A stretch of 64,000 bases of DNA from Toxonevra muliebris (GCA_963691655.1 OY829329.1:67968822-68032821), one strand, 5' to 3'. Shown: positions 24,797 through 36,690, counted from the first letter of the stretch. The notes: generated by a model not told the origin, from the letters alone. Made by a program: numbers and translations.

Positions 24797-24882
24797 ATTA
24801 ATGATCCTTAACTAATGTTTATTTTAATTTCACTTTCCTGAAGCGGATCTATCGACCGAGAAAATGTAGAATAACTACAGCA

Positions 24883-25277
24883 TTAGCATAGAGGAATGAA
24901 GCTTATCTGGGGACCTTTCTTTTTTTTTGTTTGAACTGCAAAAGAAGTATTCAAGATTTCATCACTCAGACAAGTTTTACGTCCATTATACTGCGTTCTC
25001 TTTTGATATTCTTTGAGTCTGTCAGATTTATTAATAAAATTTAGCAGATATTGCGGTTTTAAAGAGCTCAGGTGTTCGTCTCTCAACACTCCAGTGCCAA
25101 ATATGCTTACTCTGATCTGGCAGAAAAAGGAGCAGACACTAATAAAGTGATCTGCCGTCTCTTCACATCTTTCCTTCGAACTACAGGAATCAAAGAAGGC
25201 ACTAACTCCTAGGCCAATCATATTCAAATGTTTGGCCCGAGAGAAGCGACCTGTGTACAGTCCACACCAGCTGCCTA
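24883..25277 (-). pseudogene. LINE ORF2 C-terminus (3' part of the nested LINE)
   Basis: The minus frame reads ALGSWCGLYTGRFSRAKHLN, then FFDSCSSKERCEETADHFIS and LLNFINKSDRLKEYQKRTQ. This is the C-terminal region with a decayed knuckle (CSSKERCEETADHFIS) that follows RNase H in I/LOA-like ORF2. The frame is cut at 25277 exactly where a Tc1-type element begins, and the upstream coding sequence resumes beyond 26293. Confidence 0.75.
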
Positions 25278-26291
25278 AAGCGCGGTTCACGCCAAATTGA
25301 CACGCTTTGTTGTGGTCACCACGTCGCCCCTAGTCATAAGAACAATAAATTTTTTACTGGGATTTGTTTCCAATAGCGTTACCGTTAGTTGATAAATTTT
25401 TCATATTAATTGATCGCAAGTTGGTGATTGTATGCACAATGGAAGCTGCAAATAGAAAATTGATTGTGAACAAATTTATTGAAAATCCGTCGTGGTTTGG
25501 TTCAAAGATTGCGAAAGTGTTAAGTATCTCCAAAAGAACGGTATGTAGAGTTATAAAACGATATAAAGAAACTCTTAGTGTTGAAAGAGCTAAAAAAGTT
25601 GTGAACAAAACGGGAACCACCAACCTAAAATTAAAGGCAAAGATCTTGAGGTCCATCAAAAGCAATCCCGGACTTTTGGATAGCGATCGTGTCAAAAAAT
25701 TCAATACCAGCAAAAGTACTGCTAGACGAATACGCATAAAAGCTGGGCTAAAGTGCTATCGTGCTATAAAATATCCAAATAGAACAGACGAACAGAATTT
25801 GCTGGCCAAAGAACGTTCTTTATAATAATGTTTTGACCAAATTCAATGGATGCATTATTGTGGATGACGAATCATACGTAAAATTTGACACTACTCTAAG
25901 AAAACCATGGATTGGTATCAGACAAATAAAGTAGATGTAATGCCCAAATATATGAATCCACCCAATTGCCCCCAGGTTCGACCGATCGAAAAATACTGGG
26001 CTATTACAAAATATAAGTTGAAGAAAAATGCAGGTATTGTCAAAAATGTGAATTCAATGTTACTAAAATGGAACCAAATAGCCGCAAAAGTATCCAGAGC
26101 GGATGTTCAAAGGTTGATGGGGTCCATTAAAAGGAATACCCGGAACTTTCTGCACAACAAAGAAAGTTAAATCTTTTAATATTATAGTATTAAAACACAA
26201 TATTAAACTTATCATTTAATGCATTATTTGTTATTCTGGTTAAAAAGATACAGCAACTTTCCTGTGTGCCAATTTTGCGTGAACCGCGCTT
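25278..26291 (+). mobile_element. Tc1-type DNA transposon, internally deleted
   Basis: TA dinucleotides at 25276-25277 and 26292-26293 flank terminal repeats reading AAAGCGCGGTTCACGCC and its inverse. The transposase begins at MEAANRK (25440). A helix-turn-helix reads KIAKVLSISKRTVCRVIKRY, followed by a second DNA-binding helix STARRIRIKAGLKCYRA. The first catalytic Asp is in CIIVDDESY near 25860, and the DDE glutamate lies in NPPNCPQVRPIEKYW near 25970. A frameshift (about 25820) and deletion of the segment between first Asp and DWYQTNK remove the second catalytic residue, so it cannot be autonomous. It is inserted in a LINE. Confidence 0.9.
25440..26170 (+). pseudogene. Tc1/IS630-type transposase, broken
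   Basis: Two open parts: 25440-25825 (paired helix-turn-helix DNA-binding half, from the ATG in CAATGGAAGCTGC) and 25907-26170 (C-terminal catalytic part with the PPNCP-RPIEKYW box and basic tail). The segment holding the second Asp is gone and the frame shifts near 25820. Copy 2 at 43652-44276 reads further through the frameshift point (KKRARLLYNNVLTKFNGCIIVDDE), so it shows the intact frame there. Family assignment within the IS630-Tc1-mariner group is by motif only. Confidence 0.85.
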
Positions 26292-26293
26292 TA

Positions 26294-27252
26294 CAGCTCT
26301 TTCGGTTATGTGATAACAGAAAGTCTGTTACATGCTTCGAGGCAACTGGAAACATCATCTTCGTCTGTCTAAAGCCTCTCAGTTCCTCCTATTTACGATT
26401 ATAGGTCAAATCTATGTACTCATTAATGGTGGTCTTGATGGCTGTAGACGATAAAAAAGAGATTACAAGTTCTGGACCCAAGAAACCAGTTTCAGAACCC
26501 ATTTCTGGTCAGGAGGTCTGCAGATTCATTTCCTGAAGTTCCAGAGTGTCCGGGAACTTATATCAACAGCAGGCTATTGTGTTTTCCAACACAATCAAGC
26601 CAGGATTTACAATGCATAACCAGTTTAGACGTGGTTAGAGGATTAAGCAAGGATTTAAGCGCAGCCTGACTGTCACTAAATACACAGATACTCCTTTCTC
26701 TCCAACCATTATCTATGACATGATTCATTGCCCTGATGATTGCAAAAATTTCTGCTTGAAACAATAGAAGCATAAAACCCAAGAGAGAAGTGAAAATGCA
26801 CTCCACCATTTTCAATGAAGACCTCAGAACTCGAATCGTATTCTGTTTTGGAGCCGTCACTAAAAATGCACTTACAATCAACTAAAGGCCAAGGTCCCGG
26901 CAAAAACCAGGTTTGGGCGTTTGGAATTTGTGTTATATAACGCTGTTTTGAAACTGTAATTGTTGGCATTTTATCGGATGGCATTGATAAAACTGTTAAG
27001 TCCAAGTCAGTATTTTCAACAATCTCACCAATATCCCAGCAAATGTCAAACCAATACCCATTGCGTTTTATGGATGGGCCAGGAAAGCGCCCGTACAACA
27101 AATGTCCACAGTCCTTTGAAGTCTGGCAAGAGCTTTCCTAACGCTGTCAACATTAAGTCTGCTCAACCAGACTATTGATGCATAGGTGATGATGAGTCTA
27201 ATTATAGCTTTATAAAGTCATGAGACTTGAGACATGATATACATTCTGTCAA
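26294..27252 (-). pseudogene. LINE ORF2: thumb and RNase H, frameshifted
   Basis: Reading down from 27252: a region resembling YKAIIRLIITYASIVWLSRL (end of the RT domain), then FPGPSIKRNGYWFDICWDI, CIFSDGSKTEYDSS (RNase H first Asp) and, after a frameshift, FQAEIFAIIRAMN (Glu) and ICVFSDSQAALKSL (Asp). Decayed sequence follows to the Tc1-type insertion at 26293. The mariner at 27255 separates it from the RT palm at 28902-29100, and all segments are in one order and orientation, so this is a single LINE split by later insertions. Confidence 0.78.
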
Positions 27253-27254
27253 TA

Positions 27255-28532
27255 AGTACCCGGAAATAAAACACAAACAACTTATCAATCATCTAAATTT
27301 ATTATATCCCCTTCAAAATAGGCCCCTTCTGAGGCAATACACTTCTTCCAACGAACAATCCAATCATCGAAACACTTTTTAAAGCTATATTCCGGGATGG
27401 CCTTCAGTTCTCGTTGCGAATTAGTTTTGATGTCTTCAATGCTCTCAAAACGGGTTCCACGTAGTGGTAATTTGAGTTTTGGAAACAGGAAAAAGTCACA
27501 CGGGGCCATATCTGGAGAGTACGGTGGTTGTTCGATGATATTTGTTGAATTTTTGTTCAAAAACTCGTTCACAATGATCGCTTTGTGCGCTGGTGCATTA
27601 TCGTGGTGCAAAATCCAACTGTTGTTCCGCCACAAATCTGGTCTTTTGCGACGAACATTCTCTCTCAAACGCCTCATAACGCCAAGATAATATTCTTTAT
27701 TGACGGTTTGGCCCTCCGGTAAGAATTCCGAATGAACAACACCACGAATATCGAAGAAAACGGTCAGCATCACCTTGATTTTCGATTTGCTTTGGCGCGG
27801 TTTTTTCGGTTTCGGCTCATTTTTGGCACGCCATTCCGATGATTGTTGACTTGTTTGCATGTCGTACTCGAAAACCCATGTCTCGTCACCAGTTATGATG
27901 CGTTCGATGAACGTTGGATCGGAATTTACGCGTTCAAGCATGTCTTCAGCCACCTTACTGCGATTCACTTTTTGAAGAAAATTCAGATCTTTTGGCACCA
28001 ATCGCGCTAAGACTTTCCGCATACCCAAAACATCAACCAAAATATGACGAGCGGTCTCATGAGACATGTTCATTTCTTGGGCTATCTCTCGTAAACTATA
28101 ATGACGATTTTCGAGCACCATTTCCTTTATTTTGTCGACGTTTTCTTCAGTTGAAGAGGTCGAAGGCCGTCCTGAACGTGGCAAATCGTTCACTTCTTCT
28201 CGCCCCTCTTTGAACGATTTATACCAATCGCAAACTTGAGTTTTCGACATGGTTGAATCACCAAATGTTTTTTTTCAACATTTCCAACGTTTTGGCACAA
28301 GAAATTTCGTTTGAAACACAAAATTTCACACAAACTCTTTGTTCGATATTTTTATCCATAGTAAAAATCGCAACGCACACAAAAGGTTGACTTGTTCTTA
28401 ATGACGCCGTAACCAAATTAAATGACACATAGCAATAAAAATTCACAGAATAGTGGTTGACAGTTGTGCCAACCTGGGAAATATTTGAAATATTCTCAGA
28501 GGGAAAATTTAAAATGAGAATTTCCGGGTACT
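27255..28532 (-). mobile_element. Near-complete mariner transposon, 1278 bp
   Basis: TA flanks at 27253-27254 and 28533-28534. The ends AAGTACCCGGAAAT and its inverse are well conserved over about 14 bp, and the length is typical of mariner. It carries one transposase gene on the minus strand with a single-base frameshift. Inserted in a LINE. Its open frame and clean ends make it the best preserved DNA transposon in the window. Confidence 0.93.
27285..28359 (-). pseudogene. Mariner transposase (DD34D type), one frameshift
   Basis: Start at MDKNIEQRVCVKF (28359). A helix-turn-helix DNA-binding half is followed by the mariner linker WYKSFKEGREEVNDLPRSGR. The catalytic triad is visible in ITGDETWV, HHDNAPAHK and YSPDMAPCDFFLFPKLK, matching the DD34D pattern. 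An 8-A run on the coding strand (28267-28274) replaces the 7 expected: with one fewer A the frame reads LKKTFGDSTMSK into the 321-aa open part (27285-28250). Total length would be close to the usual mariner size. No other stop is seen, so the break is recent, or a base-call error in a homopolymer. Confidence 0.92.
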
Positions 28533-28576
28533 TATTTGAAAAATAACACTAGTTTTAAGAGGGTTAACCGATAGCC

Positions 28577-28892
28577 AGTGGTCCGTGGCCCATGGTCGCC
28601 GTAGCCTAGTGGTTAGTGTGTTGGACTGCTACGCAAAGGTGCCCGGGTTCATATATCGACACTCGCAAAAATTAAAAAAAAAAAAAAAAAAAAAAAAATT
28701 TGGCTGGCAATGGCAAACTTCCAAGAGTAAAAAATGCCTATGAAAAGCTTTTCACTTCGCCGTTCGGATTCGGCATAAAAGTGTAGTTCTCTTCCATTCG
28801 TGTATAAATATAACTCACACAATATGAATGGATACGAAAAGCTCGGCCTTGGCCCTTCAGGGACTGTTGTGCCCTAATATTAGTAGTAGTAG
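28577..28892 (+). mobile_element. tRNA-derived SINE, second family, (TAG)n tail
   Basis: The 9-bp repeat CCGATAGCC flanks it (28568-28576 and 28893-28901). The head has an A box GTAGCCTAGTGG and a decayed B box GGGTTCATATATC. An A-rich tract follows at 28673-28697, then a central domain with GGCAATGGCAAA and CCGTTCGGATTCGGC (28710-28775), and the element ends in TTAGTAGTAGTAG. It is inserted in the RT region of the LINE that also holds the Tc1-type and mariner elements. Confidence 0.85.
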
Positions 28893-28901
28893 CCGATAGC
28901 C

Positions 28902-29455
28902 CGTTTGAGCAACACCAACAGTCAATCATATTCAGAGCAGTTTGGGTCTTTCAACAAATATACCCTACAGATTGGCCAGTGATAAAGCAGACAACATCAT
29001 CGGCATAGATCTGGGGCCTTAGTCGGCAATCTAGATATTAGACTCAAAAACTGGTAGGCCTATTTATCTGAAAAAATCTACTCCTATCTAATTTTGCAAG
29101 GAAGATGGTTGATTGGAGTGGCTGGCGAGAGACGCACTTAAGCTTGTACGACCCATTGTGATACCACATAGTTGGACCTACAGTTTAACGCCGATTTCGC
29201 CATTACCAATCAAGGTGTACTTGTACACTTTCTTATAATTCTCATGCACATCAAAATTGAGAGTGAATATATGAAAGTTATGAGAATTAAACACCAGACG
29301 AAGGCGCGAACCTGAACCTGAACCTCCCCGATGAAAGTCTACTGCACTACCCACTAGACTATCGAGGTCATTTGGAAGGAAGATCCTTTCCAAAAATATA
29401 GCTTGACTGAAACTCCCAGTCTGAGGTCTTATTTGTGCAAAGAAATTAATTTTTT
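28902..29455 (-). pseudogene. LINE RT palm fragment, split by a SINE
   Basis: The minus strand reads IYADDVVCFITG near 28985-29015, which is the catalytic YADD box of a non-LTR reverse transcriptase, followed by NMIDCWCCSNGLS. Upstream sequence (29040-29097 and 29385-29455) seems to continue the same domain but with stops. It is interrupted by the SINE at 29107-29375. It is the 5'-most preserved part of the nested LINE; the far boundary is uncertain. Confidence 0.65.
29107..29375 (-). mobile_element. tRNA-derived SINE, same family as 6340-6650
   Basis: Read on the minus strand: head with TAGTCTAGTGGGTAGTGC and GAGGTTCAGGTTC (near 29310-29365), a central region, then the family 3' body TATGTGGTATCACAATGGG (29149-29175) ending near 29107. 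Flanked by AAGGAAGAT at 29098-29106 and 29376-29384, a perfect 9-bp target duplication. The B-box region carries an extra short repeat (AACCTGAACCTGAACCT on plus). Confidence 0.87.
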
Positions 29456-29860
29456 GTGCCATTCCCAACATTTTTAAATCCACCCACTGTTCCAGCACTT
29501 AGTAAAAGAAGCAACTATAAATATACAGAAATACATAATGAAATTTTAGTAGCCAATGAATGCGTCAGCCACGTGCATAATCACAACACAAAGTATACAA
29601 GTAAGCAATTTATTGCTTTACACCCATACAACTATAAACTACTATTATGTTACATTGAACTTATCAGTCTTAAATCGCAAATGGCAAATGAAAATGATTT
29701 TGTCTTCATCAGAATAATCGCAGTGGCAGTTAGTTCTTCACTCAGATTTTTCTCATTCAATGCCAACATACGTTTACTGAACGATGTTTTTATTCAGCTA
29801 TATTTACTTTCATTGATGATGCCTCAGACTCATCAGATTCTACTGATGCTTGCTTGATTG

Positions 29861-30888
29861 CAAGGCCGTATTTAGGGGGGTGGTTTTGGGGGTTCTGACC
29901 TCCCTCCCCCCCACGAAATGTGGAAACTTTATTCCAATTTTTTAGTTTAATTTCCAATGGTTGGAAAAAAAGTTAAAATAAATTCTATTTAACTATATTT
30001 TTTACTTCCATCGGTTTTTTTTTTTTTAAAAAAGTCAAATATAAAAAATAAATTTGAAATCTTAGTTACACTATGCGATCAAATCGAATTTGTTTTCTTC
30101 GACATGATTCAAAAAGAGAAGGTGAGCACTCCTGCATTCATGGTTTTTCTAGGTCAGTAACTGTTTTTGATTTAAGGTTTTGTCCTGAATCAGTTTGAAA
30201 AGTTTAAAAATTAATAAAAATAGAAAAAATTATCGGATCCTTGTAAAATTAGACTTGCTTGAACCCCATTTTTTTCCCCTAAAACGTCACATGATGGGAA
30301 GTTTTTGACCTCAGATTCGTGTTCAACGTGAAAAATTCTTTCGCAAAAACTCCATCTTATTAGTAGTTTTGGGAGAAAATCTTAAAATATAATAAATTTT
30401 TTAACGCATTATTGCTCAGAGCACCACGACTAGAAAGATCTCTTTCAATGCTGTGACTTCGCGAATTTAGGGAATATAAGCCAACCTCATCCGGGTTCCT
30501 TATCATTGATAATGGCTCAAATTCCCAATGATGATAATTTGAAAAAAAAAATGAGCCTCTACTATTCTTGATAATTTTTTGAGGTTGGGTACATCATCAG
30601 TAGAGGGAAGTCAATGAGTTAACGAAATTATGTCCCTCACGATAAAAAAAAATGCATTAGAATGCACATTGAATCATATTTATTTGAAAAAATTTAATTT
30701 GATTATTCTGTGAGTTTTTTGGTCATTTTTTTGAGGTTGAGATTAAAAAAAATCGGAATTTTATAGGGTCCATCAAATGTATCATCGATTTAATTTATTG
30801 TATTTAAAAATCAGTTTGATAAAAAATTATTTATAAATATTTTCTTCGAATGAAAACCCCCCGAAAAAAATGTCTAGCTACGGCCCTG
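29861..30888. mobile_element. Non-autonomous hAT-type element, 1028 bp
   Basis: Ends CAAGGCCGTATTTAGG and the inverse of CAGGGCCGTAGCTAGA, the usual CAG-start hAT terminus, flanked by a perfect 8-bp duplication CTTGATTG (29853-29860 and 30889-30896). The subterminal G-rich tract at the left (GGGGGGTGGTTTTGGGGG) is matched by a C-rich tract at the right (AACCCCCCG). The AT-rich interior has no transposase or convincing ORF. Confidence 0.88.
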
Positions 30889-30896
30889 CTTGATTG

Positions 30897-31959
30897 CATT
30901 GACAACAGTTTCCAATTGCCCTGTCCTAGCGCTGCCACTGTTCTTCTCATTATGTCACGCCACTGTTACCTCATAAACTCTTCTAAATATATGCACCCTT
31001 TTTAGCATTTCTCCTAGAACTAACTACAAGAGTAAGTAATTTTAATTTTCTTCTTCTACTACAAACAGTCATTGCTCAGTCACTCGCTATTTGTATTGAT
31101 TGTGCGTTGTCCTTTTCTGCCCTTCTCTGCGTTTTGTTATTTTGAGTTGAATGGCATTTCCGGTGCTTGAATTCTCTGCAATTGCAACAATTTAAATATG
31201 CACCCTGTGTTTGTGTGTGCATTGAAGTTTTACAGTTACGCAATTTCCGTATTTAATTTTGAGATTTATAAAAAAAAAAAAAAAAATGCGTAAATAATGA
31301 AATCCTCACTCTACAGCAATTCAAAATTTGTTGTGGTCCTTATTTTCCCCCCTTAAGGGTTGGGTGCAATTCGTTTTACATTTTACATTGCTTTAATAAT
31401 TTTTTTCATGTTTTTTATTAAAATTTACACAGGTGCGTGTGATATTTTGAGCATTTTTCGTGTCATCCGCTCCTCTCAGCAAACAAAAATGGATAAATAA
31501 TGCGGTTTTAACCGGTAACGATATCCAATTCTATGCTGATGGGTAAAATATGGAAAAGAGTACTGGAATTGAAGTCTTTTGAGATGTATTAAAAATCAAA
31601 AAGATACCCAGTAACACCCTCCTCCCCCTCACTCCCTTGACAGTCATGACATCTAAAAGTCTCATGAGTCAGACAATCAACCTGCTCTGAAGGCCTTGGA
31701 AAGCCATACTATAAAACAACCTAAGCAGATACTGTAATGACCCGGTCACAATGGAGATATAGAGATATAGAAGAAATTGGAACATTTTTAATTGTAGATA
31801 CTTTAAATTCGGCCCCTTTGGAAAAACTTGGATTCACCCTTGACCTGCAGATAAATTAGTAAAATAAGAGCAGCCTTAGACCCTGAAAATTAACTGGCAT
31901 CTATAAAGATATAGTTTATTGGGCTGATAAAAAATGTAACAGAAATTTTCGGACCTCAA
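30897..31959. other. Non-coding stretch
   Basis: AT-rich unique-looking DNA with an A-run near 31269-31286 and a short C-rich patch near 31617-31633. No gene, RNA or repeat was recognised. Confidence 0.5.
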
Positions 31960-33140
31960 CGGAACTTGTCTCAAAGTATAAATTAGTGATAGTAAAACCC
32001 TAGCTGGGTTTTGATCCACCTCATTACAATTTTTTTTTAAATTAGGTTGACTTTGTAAAATTTTAGTCAAAAATAGGATCGAATGATATGAAAAATCATT
32101 TAAGTTGAATATTGTCTTACGACGAATGTTTTCTTTAAAAGTTTTAACCCATTAGCTGCTACTTATAAGATTCCTTTTAATCTTTTTTTTTTTTTGGAAA
32201 ATTCACCTCGAAAAAGGTGTTCAAGGGTTAAAGAGTTCCACAAAAATATTTTGCATAAAAATCTCACTTGAGGTCACTAAAAACAAGAAGCATCATCTAC
32301 GGGTTAAAAAATAGAAGTCAAACCTAATTTTGTTTTGTTGTGTGGTGAAATGACTTACCTTTAATGTCAAGAAAGTAATTTGAGAAAAAAATTGTTTTTG
32401 AACCTGGCTCAGGAACGGCTCCGTGATAGGGTGACATATGGTACCGCTAGGCATTACTGGGTTAAGCTATAGGGGATTCTTGTCTTTAGTGACGCCTGAT
32501 TAAATTTTCTGTAAAATATTTCTGTGCAACATTTTAACCCTTGAACACCCTTTTAAAGTTGACTTTTTTGGAATTTTTCAAAAAAAGACACAAAACTACC
32601 TATGTAAAGAATTCATGCGTTAAAGTGTTTCACAAAAATATTATAAGAAAAACTTCTCTAGGAGTCACTGAAGATAAGAAGCATAGACATAAAATTTAAC
32701 TTTGTTTTGCTATGTGGTGAAACGCTTTACCTTTAACCCGTAGGTGCTTCTTACTTTTAGTGACCCTTAATGAAACTTTTTGGAAAATATTTTTATGGAA
32801 GATTTGAGGCGTGGAATATCTTTTTAAAGTCGTTTTTTCTGAAATTTCTCAATTAAGGTCCAAAAATATACATATAGGTGGGAATTAATAGGTTAAAATA
32901 TTCTAAGAAAAGATTCCTCGCAAAATTAGTGAGTGGGTTTTTGAAGACAAGATTCATCTTAAATGTAGATTTATACATAATTCATCATATCTTTTGATGC
33001 TACCTTGGAGTAAAATTTGAAAATTCCAACAAACTGTAAAAAAAATTATAATGGGGTAACCAGTGTAGAAGCAAAAAAATAGAGAAGAAATTGAAGTGAC
33101 CCAACATCTGCTCTGTAAATGATCCGTCGACTCCATTTCC
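31960..33140. mobile_element. Degenerate foldback relative of the 17318-18577 element
   Basis: The outer arms show weak inverted similarity (left: CATTACAATTTTTTTTTAAA then GTAAAATTTTAGTCAAAAAT; right, inverted: CCATTATAATTTTTTTTTAC then GGAATTTTCAAATTTTACTC). Inside, a module like GTGACCCTTAATGAAA, then GGAAAATATTTTTG and TTTTAACCC, recurs in both orientations near 32150, 32240, 32485, 32660, 32755 and 32920. The same module occurs in the 17-kb and 47-kb elements. Boundaries are approximate. Confidence 0.55.
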
Positions 33141-33210
33141 TAAGAGATGGACTGTTCGGAGAAATAAATGAACTGGAAAAGATTCAAGAATAGTTCAAAA
33201 TCATTACCAG

Positions 33211-33388
33211 GGGGGTTACTCTGTAGTTTGATTCGAAAGACAGTTCTATTCGAATGCCAAATTCGATTCTGGAAGGCACAAAATTTAATCTGAACATCGA
33301 ACAAATATTATTCGAAAATGTTTTCTAGAGTACCAATCGTTCGAATTCGGGTAAATTTTCTTTCGAATCAAACTACAGAGTAACCCCC
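33211..33388. mobile_element. 178-bp MITE with perfect terminal inverted repeats
   Basis: The left end GGGGGTTACTCTGTAGTTTG, continuing through ATTCGAAAG, is inverted without mismatch at 33360-33388. The interior is AT-rich with several TTCGAA/TTCGAT motifs and no ORF. No clear target duplication was identified, so the superfamily is open. Confidence 0.88.
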
Positions 33389-35730
33389 ACAGAGTGCAAA
33401 AGAAAAAAAATTGTTAAATGTCAACGCGTAGGGATATCATTATGAATCAATTCTTTAGATCCCGTAGTCGTTTAGTTTTTGATGTGTAAACATTTTAGCT
33501 CACGGTATGGGCAAAATTTCAAATGTGTAAAATGTAAGAATAACTGTATCGTAAGATGTAAGATAACTGTAACGTCAAGTTCCCCTCTCGCTCGCACTAC
33601 TGCACGGCATGACTGTGCTACTCTAAACAACAAAGAGAAGAGAGAAGAGAAGAAGAGAGGGAGAAATTAAAATACGAGCGGAGTTTGTTTGTTTATGTTT
33701 CGATCAATTTACTCACACATATATGTGCATACGAAAACAAAATGTGTGTGTACATTTATTCGTGGCAGAATTATTTGTTGGTGTTAAGCGTGTGGAGATC
33801 GACTATACCATACAAGCAGAGAAGTCGCCGTAGTAAACACAGGCGTTTGATAGGTTTTGCATTCTGTTAGTTAAATATGGATTAAAATTAAATATTTTTT
33901 AAAATATAAAAACAATACAAAATGATAAGTAATAAAAATTCTAGGTTTCAATAAATGTAAATTATAAAATTTTTGCTTTGTGCATTAACCTTAGAAAGGC
34001 AACACTTTTTATCTATGTAAATAGCAAATATGTTAAACAGAAAAAATCAAACTTATTTATTATAAAATCACTTATTTACTTCAATGAAAATACATTGTTT
34101 CTTATTTTTATTAAATGCAGTTAAGGCAAATCTATTTGCGGTGCTTTTAAAAAGTAGTGGGGTGACTGGTCACCCCTGTTGCCTTTCTAAGGTTAAATGC
34201 GGAAAGCACTTATCGTCGCCTGAGAATTGATTTGGCGTATGTGTGTACAAATTCATATAACTATACGCCAAATCAATTCTCAGGCGACGTTATGTAAAAT
34301 TTTCACATCTAATAAAATTTCAAATCGACAGGAAGAAAAACTTAAATCGCGGAAAAAAGATGCAATTACAGCTGCGTATATGCGAACATATCGTGCTCGA
34401 TGCATTCAGTAAAAGAAAAATAATGTAACTAAGATTTGGTGCAATTGCAAAATACTTTTGCTATCACAACAACAAATATATGCGATATGGAATAAAAATT
34501 TGCATTTGCAATGATGCAAGACCATTTGCAATTTATAGTGAATTGGGCTATTATATATAAAAGATAATGATATCTAATAAACTTTTAAGTTTGTAAAAGA
34601 ATTGTTTTAGTTCGAATTATTTACCTAATCTATAAGATAATACATCAAATCCCTATATATGGCTATACATATGTAAGCTTATGTACATGGCATTCAGTTG
34701 GCTTAACTGTTTACACATCAAATATCTTGCGTGCCTTGCACACATCCATTGTTTTCTGAACGTTTTGTCCTAACTTAACCTTTATTACTTTTATTCTCTC
34801 GTTCATGTTAGTGACTTAGAAAAAATTAAATAAATATGAGTCCGTCAAAGATAAAATTCTGCTGAATATGTATTGGTATGGATATTCAATAATTAGATAT
34901 CCTTTCTTTGGTCTTCCTCCCCTGCGCTGTTGTCTGGAGTATTTTTCAATAAAAAAATTAATTTTAATCATTTTTTTTTTCATACTACCCAACCACAGCA
35001 TTTTAAATATACTAAACAATGAAAAAAAATAAGCAAAATCTTTCCATATTTCTCAAAAAAAAAAAAAAGTAAAGGGCAACACATAATGGGAAATTTGTGA
35101 AAATTAAATTCCACCATCTCTTCAAAAATCACTTCAACTCACGCTCATTAAAATATATAAATGATTTATTTCAACAACATTTTCTAGGGTTTTAAGGTTA
35201 GAGGTTTACATTCAACTGCACTCTCTCTCTCTCTCTCTCTCTTCCCCCTCCCCCCTCTCCTCTCTTTTAATCTCTCACTCTCTGTTGTATATTACCAAAA
35301 TTTGATTGAGATGAATTAATTTTGTAATTTTACTGAACATTGAAATATATTCGAACGAGCGAGCGAGTGCATGAAATGAGTTGAAATATTCCAATGAGTT
35401 AAAAATACAACTTAAAATTACGCGCATGTATGAAATGTGAAACAAAAACCACTTATGTTGTTGATGGTGCTGTTTTGTTGTTGTTGCTATTGCTGTTGCC
35501 GCTACTGAGCGACTGCTTAATTATGCGAGCAGGCAGCAAGCAAGCAAACTAGACCAGTCAGCCAACATTTTCCCGTCGTTTTACAAGGACCTCTTCATGT
35601 TTACATAAGAGCTTAAAGGAAAGAGCTTGAACAGCAAAAGAATACAACATAAACCAAAGCAAGGAGCAGCAGAAAAAGCAAACAGCATCAGAGTATCAGA
35701 GCAATATATTTCAACAACAGCAATTATATA

Positions 35731-35766
<36 letters not shown>

Positions 35767-36690
35767 ATAAAACAACAACAACAGCAAAACAAAACAAAAA
35801 AAGGACAATTTAAGGGTTGGCATCATTCGTTCACTCGTTCGCTCCTACGTTCGTTCGTCTATTGAATGCGAAATGAAGCATTTTCCATAAAGACTTTATT
35901 ACTTTTTCATTTCGTTTCATTTCAATTTAATTTTATTATGAACGACATGACGCACGCAGCAGAGGATATGCGAACAGGATATGCAGGCAAGGATGATGAT
36001 GATGATGACGAAGGCGATGGCGATGGTGATGCTGATGACGCACAACTACAGCAACAGCAGCAGCAAACAGCAACAATGGAAGCAGCAGCAGCAGCAGCAG
36101 TGGCTTCAAAATGTTTTGTTTGGTTTTATGAATTCTTTTCTTTCGCTTGTTTTGTTTTGTTTGTTTTTTTTCGGGGGCGAAGAGTGGAGCGCTTAAAAAC
36201 GAAGAAATTTTTAATTAAATTTTGCGTTTGAAAATATGAATAATTATTAATTGTTACGCGGTGGCAACAGCAGCAGCAGCAGCAGCAACAGCCAACAACA
36301 ATGTCTGTAGTTAATTTAAAAAAATAAAAATTAACATAAGGTCCATTCAACATTTGTTGGCATATCTGCATGAATGTAATAGTGTGTTTTGTTGTATTGC
36401 TAGTGCTTCAGAGTTCTTTAAGTAGGCAAGCGTATGTGTGGGTGTATGTGTGTGTGTTTGCATGAGGGCGCTTTGTGGTGGTTGGAAGCGTTTAATTGTA
36501 AAAATGACTCTTAAGTTATAGACTGAATTTAAATTTTAAAATGATGAGCATAAATAATTTTATTTTTATTATTTTCGTTGTTGTTGTTATTGGTGAAAAT
36601 ATTTGACATAACTTTGTAAAAAGGCACAATTATTAATTTCAACAAATAACTTGATAGTGAGTGAATAGCATAAAGAACTAAGTTGGTAGG
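33389..36690. other. Non-coding, microsatellite-rich stretch
   Basis: Apart from the hairpin at 34214-34289 it has a CT run (35222-35243), an (AT)n run (35736-35761), GAT/GAC near 35995-36030 and CAG/CAA runs near 36048-36100 and 36267-36300. The CAG-rich ORFs (35866-36231) look like repeat translation; they lack a conserved domain. Confidence 0.55.
34214..34289. mobile_element. 76-bp hairpin mini-element, copy 1
   Basis: CGTCGCCTGAGAATTGATTT followed by GGCGTAT forms a perfect inverted pair with 34263-34289 around a short loop. An element of the same length and arms is at 53384-53459, there inside a Tc1-type transposon. No coding capacity. Confidence 0.9.

Noticed and set aside
29456..29857. 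133-aa ORF
   Set aside because: No recognisable motif, atypical composition for a gene, and position between a SINE-split LINE and a hAT-type element.
35866..36231. ORF with poly-Gln/poly-Ala and Asp tracts that could be an exon of a CAG-repeat gene
   Set aside because: The frame consists mostly of CAG, GAT and poly-T repeats; no conserved segment or splice context could be supported.
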